64,000 nucleotides of DNA from Spirogloea muscicola (lineage: Eukaryota > Streptophyta > Zygnematophyceae > Spirogloeales > Spirogloeaceae): the NCBI GenBank assembly GCA_009602725.1, contig WELB01000006.1, forward strand, positions 422,220 to 486,219, in the 5' to 3' direction. Every line of letters begins with the position of its first letter. The first letter of the stretch is position 1. Shown in pieces: positions 1 to 13,800 of this stretch. The notes beneath the pieces are model-generated. The model did not search any database. It was given only the letters and a program-made list of their open reading frames with translations, and had not been told where the DNA came from. The position numbers and the translations under genes are program-made.

Positions 1-3000
1 TTTACACCTGCAAGTCTTCTCCACTCAAATTCAGCACTTTTCTTCTCATTGAGCATACTTCACATGTGTCATCACATTCATACTGTAGGAATAGGTGACA
101 GACTGTGATACTGCATATATACCACCAGTAGCAGGATGATCCTATTTGCAATTGCAGCTTGCGAAATTGCAATTGAGAGGCTGACATGGGCGAGCTGCAA
201 ACAGGACCAGCCTTGAGCAAGAGTAGAACCTCACGTTTCAGCTAAGAAGAAGCTGTGCTGGTGGTCTTCTAACTCCATTGTGGTGACATCACGCACACTA
301 GCAAATCCTCCAGCTACACGGGTCAACACGTTCAGAGAATTCACGATCGTCCTCCCCACGTCCAGGTACCAGGGATCTGTACAATGGACTGGTCAGAGTC
401 AGTGCTAAGGCCTCCCACTACATGCCACAGATTTCAGCGTCTAGATACTAGGTGGAGAGCAATGCTTAATAATTGCAGCAACTTGCAATATTGCTGGTGT
501 GCAGATAAACTAGTGCGCCGAAATGTCTAAGGGCATGCAACTGAATGATCAGCGAAGAGCAGATTGTGCCCTTTAGAGCCAAGGGGAAGTTTGGAGCACC
601 TTGTGTTGCCTGGTACAACGCAAACGTTGACTCGGCGAGCTCAGGCCTAAGCGGGTAGTATCTCTCAGTGGGGTGAGGTTCTTGGTGGCTGTAAAAGTAC
701 CTGTTACAAGAAATACAACCGGTTCTGAGAAGCTGGTTATAAGTGCCACCGCTTAGGCAAGTGGCATATCAGCCACAGGCTGTAAAATCTCAGGCACCTA
801 TCTCCTCCACCAGAAAACGTGATGAGGGTGCAGTTGAGGAGCAAGCATGACCTTTCTGGGAAGATCCCAAACTTCTCCCAGACACTGAAGAAGCTCCGGT
901 GACTTTCATTGGCAGCAGATACGTCTCCCATCAGGACCTACCAAAATATTCCACAAATACATTCAAGTCAGACCAGAAATTGAGGAATTGAAAATCTGCT
1001 AGCGGAGGAAAGCGGCCCAAGCGGAACATGCCATACCTGGACAGCAGGCCAGAAAGCCTGCAGACTCGTAAATTGCAGATGAGTAGGCTGCCCTGTGTGC
1101 ATGTCTGCTTCATGGTACCTAAAAGTTGTCGATGTACGTCCAGACCACCAACTTATCAATTGTGACTTGATTTCCAACCATTCAAGTAAGTCACTCTTCA
1201 AGTAGCGGATATTTACGTGCACAATTACTCAGTACATTCGCCTAGCTCACAGCGTAAAGGGATGCGCTGGGGCAGCTTTGCAAGTATACAAATCACTTAA
1301 GTGAATATGCAGATTGTAGCTGATTATACCAGGGCCCTGATCTGTAGTGCTGCTGGACAGCTGAATAGGCAGCCTGGAACATTTGCCAGTACTCGTCTTC
1401 GCCAAAAAGGATGTGAGCTTTCAAGAGGTACTCAAACAATGAGTCAACACCTGCGGGCACGTATTACTATACGTGACTAAGAAGCTCAAATGGGTCCTCA
1501 CTTATATAACCGAGATCTCATAAACTCAATGACTAGATTCTGGACAATAGGCGAGCATAACAGATCAGTATCAAGATTGAGAATTCGTTAATTTTCAGAC
1601 TAGCCAGATTGAGCAGCCATAAGACAAAGGTCAAAGTTGTGGATTTTGTGAAGCATGCTTGTGAAGCTACCCCGAGTATTGCCGAGTTACCAGCCCACAC
1701 GCATCAGCTATTGCAGTGTGGCAGTGAATTATTTGATAACAAAGTGAATTTCACTTTAGCCATGCTAAAGTGAAATTGATACCTGCCCCTATACCAGAGG
1801 ATTGTTCGATCCATTCTCCTGTCTCAACATTTAAGGTTGTGCCGACAAGATTCAAGCTGCTCCGCATGCCCCACAGTCTTCTAAGAGCTCTGAGGGCAAC
1901 AGTCTCAAAGATGTCATTCTTGGTTAGGCGGGATAAGATCCCAAACTCGAGGATAAATGATCCTGCAAGAAGACGGCCAAATAGATAACCGGCTTTGGTC
2001 AACTAATTCAATACGACTTCTTCACATTACAAAGATAAACGCTTGAGTTTTGGCACAATCAATCAAGAAAAGAAGAATTGGAGGTAAGCACACTCCCCAA
2101 GCCTGGGGTCTGTTTGATAGCAGATTCAGCAAATTTAGTCATTAGTATCTCTACAGAAGTTCTAAAGTAGATCTTACCACAGCCTGCCGTGCTTGTCTCT
2201 GCTGTTTCATTCTCCCTGACACCATGCTGCACACTTGCCAGTTTATGCAGGTCAGAAGGATGCAAACTCTCGTTACTTATATCATGTCGTCAGGAACTTC
2301 ATCCAAGCACTCACTACACTAATTGAGATCAGTACCACCAAAAACGAGTGGCTGAGATGCACTTGTGGTCAATGCATAAATTCGAAACTCACCTTGAGAT
2401 TGACCCAAGCGTATGGAATGCCGGTGGGACTCTGGAAAGCTGGAAGAAGGCGCCGACCTAGATCCTCTGCCAGTGCTAGAAGGCGCCCGTCATACCACTT
2501 CTGCAGCAATTTGCTCCCAGGACTCTTGGCCAGGAGATGTGCCGAAAGCAGTCCTCCTAGTATGCGAATATTACACTGTCATGCATACTAGATACACGTG
2601 TCAGGCTGACCACAAATGTGCACCATTGTTATACCTATGTGGGTGTCTTACTGTGCCTGTGTGCATGTGCTTCTGTGTCCGAGGCTGGTCCCTTAATAAC
2701 TCCGCACTTGCATGTGAACGGTGGTTCGAGTTGTTACAGCTCTCAATTTACCTCAAACACATTGACCCGCACGTCAGTATCAAAAGAAATCGATTTGCTG
2801 AGCCATTTCATGGACTTCTCAAATTCTGATCCATTTCCAAGCACTGCAAGACTGCCAGCTATGGAGCTTGTCAGTTGTCGTTTATCCTCTATGCAAGGAG
2901 AACTTTGAGACCGCAGACAGATTCAGAACACCACATATATTGAAGGTCTTCAACTCACCTTGTCAAGGAATCTATAAGGGTGAGAGCTGTTCCATTGTAT

Positions 3001-4049
3001 GTCTCAGACAAATGCTCCAACTGCATCGTGTCACGAAGTAAAGCAGGTTGCACAATGTCAAGAATGTCCAATTTCAGGAGATATTACAGCACAGAGGATG
3101 CAGTAAGCACAGGTACACCGACTTTACAACAGTGTGACTGTTTTCTAACAGAGGGCTGTTAATGAAAATTGTCTTAATATATGAGTGTCAGATACCTGCA
3201 GATTGCCAAGCTCCCCAAGGGAGTCCGTGTACGACTTCGTCAAAGGCTTCAGCTCGTCGTGCTATCACCAAGTGCACAGAGTAACCCCTCAATCAGCTCT
3301 CAACCACAGCCTTGTGATCTTTTGGCTTGCCACGTATCCTCACAGGCGTTGGATGATACACTTCATGATTTCCTTCCAAAGTCTGGCTTGCAGCATCTGT
3401 GTAATTTTGTGAGCTCCAATAAGCCAGACTATTTGAATTGATTTCCTCATCAGCGATCTTGGACGAGGTACGCAACTTACAGGGAAGGCGTGCAACATGT
3501 AATTGTCATAGGCGTGGTAAAACCTGTGTGACCCACAAAATGCTTTGTCACTATTCAAGAGAGGTGCTCATAAAACAGAACAAAATGAAGCTTGCAACTA
3601 ATGTAAACAATTATTGACGCCAGGCAAGCCGACCACTCTGCTTTTCTTGACACGAAGAGGAGCCATGACGTCTGGAATTACTGGGGAATGGAGGGGTAAA
3701 TGCGAATAGGGATGAAGGGAAAAGGATGTGAATCTGATCTGTCACGATATCTGTTTTCTCCATTGATAGAGCTCGGTTTAGGGTCTCAATGTTGGAATGA
3801 GCAGAAAGAGCTCATCGTGGACAAGTCATCGGCCACGATAGAGGGTCAACTAATTCAAGAAATGTTCTTCTGAAGGTGGAGCTATTGGCCTCGAACAAGG
3901 AGGAGAGGCGCGAACATCTGGCGGACGTCCTCTCGCAGCGCCGCCTTGTCCTCCAGGAGCATGGCCATCACCGAGCGCGTGACGAGGAGGAGCGGAAGGA
4001 GCAGCCGCGCAAGCAGGAAGCGGCCGCAGCTGGCAGGGCCCCCCGCCAT
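1..4049 (-). CDS. MNS5: MNS5/EDEM-like class I alpha-mannosidase (GH47), 3' end beyond window
   Basis: Putative ER mannosidase that trims N-glycans on misfolded glycoproteins so they enter ER-associated degradation. Fourteen exons were rebuilt: 4049-3916, 3523-3481, 3261-3196, 3020-2959, 2851-2752, 2575-2393, 2226-2178, 1962-1783, 1450-1330, 1118-1037, 937-852, 688-600, 376-235 and the first bases of the next at 7-1. All phases agree. The start at 4049 gives an N-terminal hydrophobic segment (FLLARLLLPLLLV) suited to a signal anchor. Family blocks follow in order: FYHAYDNYMLHAFP, DELKPLT, TALTLIDSLT, NIRILGGLLSAHLLAK, PTGIPYAWVNLK, TSTAGCGSFILEFG, VDSLFEYLLKAHILFG, WYHEADMHTGQPTH, YYPLRPELAESTFALYQAT, LEDHQHSFFLAET. 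The DSLGELGNL and LEDHQHSFFLAET blocks fit plant MNS5 better than EDEM1-3 as I remember them. An upstream in-frame ATG at 4151 is possible. The first donor (GTTCGC) is atypical. The C-terminus is missing. Confidence 0.9.
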
Positions 4050-4309
4050 TGCCGGCAGCCCTGCGGAGGGCCTCCGGCACCATGGGCGGCGCCGCGAGGA
4101 CCCTCCCGCCGTCGAAGCTCCGCTGCCTTTGAGGCGGGCAGCGTCTGCCACGCCGCAAGTTGCGCCGCCTGTGGCGCGAGACCGCCACGCTGAGGCTGGT
4201 CGCCGCTCTGGAGTGGGACCGGTCTGATCAAATCAGAAGTAGGTCGCTGCATACAAGGTTCGGGTGATCGAAACTGGCTCTCCCAAAAGAAGAACAGCTC
4301 TTCCAATTT

Positions 4310-6130
4310 ACGGCAATGGCTGTGAGAGGCCAGCCCAAACGAATGTACAGGGCTCTCCTAAGGAAACATTCGTGTATTGAAACAGACGAAGGCCAATGGT
4401 CAAGTACACAGGTAAGCACATCCAATTACCAACATAATCCACAGCAGATTGACCCGCTCAGTAACCACGGGTCAAAACATGAAGGTCGCTAATCGATGCC
4501 TGAATACTAGATGTCAGATACGAAGCCCTTCTGCCACCAACTAGAGCTCGCCCAGCTTTCTGGTGCAAAGCTTTAGCCTGAGCACGCTGCAAACAGGCCG
4601 AAACTCGTCATTGCAAGAACGACAGATATGCAGCTGGCAAGCCCATCTCAACCGGAGACACATCTGCACGTCCTGTGTAGCCTAGATTGGCAATATTCTG
4701 AAGGAGAGTATGGAAACGAGGACCCAAACAGCCAAGGATGTCGACTGCCGCTGGCAAAAGATGTCGACTGCCGCTGGCAGGAGCTGATCCTATGGGCGGT
4801 AATCGGAGTAGTGCTGCAGCTTTCTTTGTTCTGCACCGTCCACTGCGTGGCCGGCGATGTGTGTCGATGCTGGACCTTCATACGCCTCCGTAACAACAAC
4901 ATCGACCAAAGCCCGTTGTCCTCCACCAGGTTGAACCCCCACAATGTCAAGTATAAAGGTCCTAAGTCAAGTGTAAAGGTCCCCTCCCAAGGGGTGCGAG
5001 GGCTGTGAAAAGCCAGCCCATGAAAAAATGGATCAAAGGACGAGAAGGGGCCAGGGGAAGCACCAAGGAAAACAAGCACAGCAGGAAAACAAAGCAGCTA
5101 CGAAGCACTCAGTAACCCCTGCTAAGCAGCGCCAGGTCAGAGAGACTGGGTTACCTGGAAGCGGGTCCCCTGGCCAGAGCCAGAAGAAGAAATGCGGCTG
5201 CTGATATTAAAGGATCGGCTGTAAACTGCCAGCCAGATGCATACAGGTGTTTATGCCGGAGCCAAAGCAGGAAGCGCGGCCAGATTGACTGGTGGCTGGG
5301 AAAGGCCAGCCCCAAAGGAATGGACAAGGTCTGAAGGAGCCGGAGTACGAAGGACTAGGCCTTAGACATCAGCCAGGGAACGCTCAGTAACCTCTGGTCA
5401 GGAGATTCTAGTCTGAGTAGCTAGCCGGCGGAAAGACGTCGCCCTGACGGAAGCCGGAGGCCGCCGCCAAAGCTCGCGCCAAAGGCTAGCCAGACAGGGC
5501 GCCCTCAATACTCCCAGAGCCAGAGGAGGGAGGCTCTCAAAAAGGGGGAGGGCTATGATAAGCCAGCCCAGAAAAGTGGACAAGGTCCAAAGCGTCCCCC
5601 TGTTGGAACGTGGAGGCAGCAGCTAAGGCGCGGCCTGCTCGGCAGTGCAAAAGCCAAGGAACGCTGCAGAGGAAAGTTGGCTCTTTCCAGGGGGCGAGGC
5701 TGTGAAAAGCCAGCCCATAAACACCGGACAAGGTCCAAAGTCACACAGGTATGCTGAAAGGAGATAGAAATAGCAAGGCGCATTCTGTACACCCGAGCAA
5801 GCGACCTTATGGCCTTGTCAAGTCTCGGGCTGGCTGCTCACGGCCGTTGCCCCCCTTGGGAGAGCCACTTCTCCATGGCGCCACTTCTCCAGTCAATCTG
5901 GCCGCGCTTCCTCCATGGCGTTTGAAGCCGGGCAGATCGCTCTGTTGGAAATTCCAAGAGACGTAAGGGGCTCTTCTTCCGAACGAGGCGAGGGGCTGTG
6001 AAGAAGTGGCTCTTCCCATGGGGGCCAAGGGCTGTGAAATGAAAGAAGTGGCTCTCCCAATGAGAGAAGGCGCGCGGGGCGCATGCCAATGGGGGAAAGG
6101 GCTGTGCTCAGAGACAATGAAGCACACACC
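4310..6130. repeat. Cluster of retroelement-tail repeats between MNS5-like and ATPB
   Basis: No gene of its own was seen. The stretch holds many degraded copies of the dispersed repeat that also fills 58.1-61.1 kb. The hairpin sequence GGGCTGTGAAAAGCCAGCCC occurs at 5000-5019, with close variants near 4320, 5552 and 5698. The signature of an RT-like frame ending in RGY-stop occurs on the minus strand near 4446-4463, 5107-5121 and 5386-5403. A block near 5272-5362 (AATGGACAAGGTCTGAAGGA and flanks) is nearly identical to 59167-59258. A further unit near 5190-5260 (GCGGCTGCTGATATTAAAGG and flanks) matches two copies inside STN7 introns. Most copies lie in minus orientation, opposite to the 58 kb cluster. 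A 19-bp direct repeat sits at 4738-4756 and 4761-4779. Confidence 0.75.
5386..5500 (-). mobile_element. 5'-truncated tail of a LINE-like reverse transcriptase frame
   Basis: Read on the minus strand, this gives ARALAAASGFRQGDVFPPAS, then YSD, an in-frame stop, then NLLTRGY-stop. It is the same protein end as the copies at 59440-59459 and 60700-60825, with one premature stop. The upstream part is missing, as expected for a 5'-truncated non-LTR insertion. Confidence 0.6.
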
Positions 6131-6600
6131 GTGCAGAGGAATCTAGCTAGGTGTCTCCGCTTGAGCTGGTCCAATCGAAGCCGTCGGTCATCTGCTTGAC
6201 GGCTGGGATCTCCTGTGATCGAGCTGTGCTGTCCCCGCTCCGCTAAGAAATGGGCAACAGCCCGACACGGGCTTCTCTCGGCGAGAGCCTCGCCTCGGAT
6301 TGGGCAGCGGCGTGGGCCAATGGCGGGCTTCCCAGGTTGCCGATGAAATAATCCCGCCGGGTAATTGGTAAATAGAGCAGGAAGGGGCCTTCCAGAAAAG
6401 GGCGATTGCTGTGATTGACGGAAAGACTCTCTTCCAACCCAGATAGAAAGAATTAGTGAAGGGGAAGAATTTAGAAAATTCGAAAAGGGGCCAGGAAAAG
6501 GGTACCTAATAATACCACAGCGCCACCGGGCGCCAGTAGCTTAGTTAGCTAGCTCCCCGCACCTCCTGCGACCGCGGCGGCGGCGGCGGCGGCGGCGGCC
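6131..6600. other. Upstream region of ATPB
   Basis: No open frame of note. A GGCCAATGG box lies near 6317 on the plus strand and could act as a CCAAT element of the ATPB promoter, though this is inference only. A long (GGC) run immediately precedes the ATG at 6601. Confidence 0.4.
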
Positions 6601-9994
<3,394 letters not shown>

Positions 9995-10888
9995 TAGACG
10001 TCCCGCACCTGTACCCCAGACCCAGCCCCTTAACTCTAAATTCCACCATCGCCCTTACCAACATTGTGCAGGACTCTCTGACTGCAGCCCCTGCTCTCGC
10101 TAATTCTTACACAAACTCGCCTTTCCTGTTGGCGGAGCATAGAGGGAGGCTGGTGTGCACAATATATGCCAATAAGTCCCCTTGTTGGCCTGCAGACCTG
10201 CAGAGGCCGAAGGCACAGGAGCCTGCAAATTCGGGGAAGCAGGGGCAGGCCACCGCTGCTATGAGCAATTAATTTACTGAAGTCAGAGCTCATTGGAAGC
10301 ACCCAGATAAAATTCGGAAGTTCTCAAGCAGTGACGTGGGGGTTGTATTTCACAAGCTGGTGTACCACTAGACCACCTCTAGGTGGTCTGGAGTGGGTAA
10401 CTGTACTTCCTGCAATGACTGCAAGAGCAGAGCAGCAGCAGATGTGGAAGCAAGTGGTGAGGAGGAGGAACTAATGTTCAAGCCTAGTTCTTGTGGTAAT
10501 GAAAGCAGAGTCCGATGAGCAACGGGCCGAGGCAAACAATGCTTCCTCGACAAAAGTAGGAATGATGGTAGTGGCGTCGCCAGCAGTGGTGATGGCGATG
10601 GTGGGTGCAGAAGCAGCTACATAGTAGACCTGCTGGTCAAGGCCAGCTGCCCAAGTGCCCGGCACTCATGATTCCCAGCGGTTCCACCAGTTGTTTGGCT
10701 TGGCATTACCAGCTGTAACACCGGCAAACATTGCATTTGTGCCTGAGGTCATTGTGAGTTCTGCACCACTTCTAGCATTGACATAGATGGCGGTGATGAC
10801 TGCTGATTGGCAATGCTGGTATTGGCATTAACGTCAATACCAGAGCGCCAGCATTAGCGTTAGCTCCTGCTATTTGGGGAGGTGCGAG
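9995..10888. other. Convergent spacer between ATPB and STN7
   Basis: Shared 3' region of two convergent genes. It holds the ATPB 3' UTR and GCA/GTG-rich low-complexity sequence at about 10430-10860. No conserved coding frame was recognised. Confidence 0.5.
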
Positions 10889-13800
10889 CTACTCACTAGT
10901 GAGGGAGTCGAGGCTGCTGGAGGCGGTGCGCTCGAGCTTGCGCTTGATGCGGAGCGCCGATGCAAGCGCGTTGCGCTGCAGCGTCGACTTGCGCGCCTTC
11001 CGCTCCCGCTGCTGTGGCGCATGGCACAGATTGCCAAAGGGCCCAGCATCAGCACAAGCAAGTTGACTGCTGAATGAGCATCAGAAGAGGAAAAGGATGA
11101 GGCATAGGGTTCTCATGATAGTATATCAGCAGAGAAATACGACAACGGACGGTGCAAGTTAGAAGAGATGTGACGACGAGGAAAGTCAGGAAGGTAAGAG
11201 GAGGAGCTGTGGAGGAGGAGAGCAGGAAGAGGAGGAGGCTGAGGGGCGGGAATTACGCGGAGGCTCTGGAGTTGGGCCTCGCTCATGGCGCCTGTTTCGC
11301 CAGACTTGGAAAGGTAGCCAAGCATCCTCTGCGTGAAAGCAGTGTTGTCGCGCTGCAGCAGGCGCAGCACCGCCACCCGCACCGCCTGCAGCAGCGGCAA
11401 CCCGCCTGGCGCCAGGAACGGATGTGCCAGCGCCAACCCCGCACTCACCTGCGGCAGCAGCCCCCGAAAACGAGGAGACGAGTCAGGGAGGAGAGGAAAG
11501 GGTGGCACAAGAGAGGAGGATGAGGAGGGGGGCCAGCGAAGATGGATCACATCGAAAGTGGACAAGGATTATTAAAGGAGGGGGGAGGAAGGAAGGAGAG
11601 GGGGAGCAAGAAATGGAAGGAGGAGGATGGCAGAGTGCTCGCAGAGGCAAGGAGCGGAGGGGGAGGGAGGGAAGACGAAGAAAGGGTAGGAGAGTGGCCA
11701 GGTACCCGCTGGCGGCCCTTAAAGCGCATCATCGACTGGAGGAGGTCCCAACCGGCGCCGCCGTCGGCCTCGAGCAGCTCGAAGCCGTGCTGCATGTCAG
11801 CACCGGCGCGCTTCTCGCAGGCCTCGCGCCACACTGCGAGGTCATAGTTGCACCGTTTGAACTGCCGGTTGAACTGTATCAGCGCACTGTCTGACCGCAG
11901 CGACGGGAAGACCTGCAGGCACGGCGCGCAACATTTGCAAGCAGAGACAATCCTGTTCAGACATTGGCATAAGGAGGGAGAATCTGAAGGAGTAAAAAGG
12001 GGGGGGGGGAATGGGGAGGGAAGGCAGGAGAAAGCAGGGAGGAATGAGTGAAGGAAGGACAAGGAGAGGGTATTTAGAGCGTCGACAGGGCTTGGATGAG
12101 GGAAGGGGAAGGAGGGGGGGAGAGGAGATGGAAGAGGAGGAGGAGAAAATGCAGGTCCAGAGTTAGAGGTGATGTACTGGGTAGGACAAGGAGATGCCAG
12201 GGGGGAGGAGGTAGGGGGAGAGGGAACAATGGACAGCAGCGAAGAGAAAGCAGAAGCAGGAAAGCATACCATCTGCAACAGGATGAGACCCGCGCTGTAG
12301 ACGTCAAAGCGGTCAGGAATGTTCATCTGGGCAGCGTCCCAGGCACAGCAAGCGCTGCTGATCAGCACTACACGTCGTGGCTCTCAGTGCCAAACGCGAC
12401 AACCCAGCATCAATTGCAATGAAGAAGGGAGGCGGAAGGTGGAGCTATTTTGTGAAACATACCTGCCAGAGGACTGGGGAGAGGGCGGTGGCCACGGCTG
12501 GCGGCGGCGCCGCCGGCGTCTGGGTGCTCATGATGTACTGCTCTGGCGCAGCATACCTGCGGACACAGCGGCGCGAGGCAGCTCAAGAGAGATGGAGAGG
12601 GGATTGGCAGATTGCCTAAGGAGGGGCGCATGCAGCGAGCACGAGGGGTGAGGAGCAAAAAGGAGGAGGAGATAAGTGGGATAGGAGACAGTATGGTGGG
12701 GGAGGCAGAGGAGGAGGACAGGAAGAGGGCAAGAACGTGGCAAGCGGGTGTGAGCCAAGGGCTGAGACATACACACTAAGAGGCACAGACACACAGATAG
12801 GGGGTAAGGAAGGGGGGAGGGATTGAGGGTGGGAAGGGAAGCAGGGGGAAGAGAGAGTGAGAGGTGGGGAGTGAGGGTATAAGAGAGAGAGCATTAAAAG
12901 AGAGCATTAACCACCTGGGGTCCAATAGGAACTCGCGAGGAACATAATTGATTCCAACGCGCAGATCTGCAGCTGCGCCTAGGTCGATGATCTTCAGCGC
13001 GCCCGTCTCTGTCAAAGCGCCGGACCCCGCGCGTACCCACCATTGCCAAGTCAGTGAAAGAAAAGAGCGAAAGGGATGAAGGGAAGTGCGATCATGGCAC
13101 TATGATCGAGGGGGACGTAGAGTGGTGAAAAGGAGGGGTAAGGAGAGCTGATGGCAAGTGTTGCGTATATCAATGTTGTGTATATCAACTTCACTGGTCT
13201 TTAGTTGAAGATAAGAGGGAAACTAATGAAGGTAAGAGGGAGATTGCTTGTTGTATAATAAGGATACATTGACGAATTTCTATACAAGCATACAAATTAC
13301 TCATGAGGGCTGAGAAGGAGACTAGAGAGGGGGGCGGAGACAATAAAGGAACAGAGAAAGAGAGAGGGCAGGAGTAAGTGGACATGTAAGAAGGGGAGGG
13401 AGGGAAGAAGGAGGTGGGGGCAAGCACCCTGGCAGAGGATGATATTCTGGGGCTTGATGTCCCGGTGGACGATGCCTGTGGCGTGCAAGCGCGCGAGGTT
13501 GGCGAGGATCTGCCGCATAAGCTCCCGCACGACGGCCAGCTCCCGCGCCTTGCCGCGCGGCGACGCCTGCGCGCGCCCCAGCACTGCTGCCTCCACCTGC
13601 GCACCAACAGCATGTGACCTGCCCAATACAGTACGCCCAGCTTGAACCCTGTAGGCAAGCTGCTGTGCACGGTGCATCCCCTCCCCATCACTCCGTCCTC
13701 TTACGCTACTCTTACGAAATTTACCCCTGTGCTTTTAAATCAGTGTAGGATAAGGGCAAGGAGACTAGCAGTAGTATGAAGATCTGCAAAACAGTAAAGA

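Noticed and set aside
11424-12368. Long Ser/Pro- or Glu/Arg/Gly-rich frames over 11.4-14.4 kb
   Set aside because: They read through STN7 introns made of AG/CT-rich low-complexity sequence. The kinase exons explain the conserved parts.
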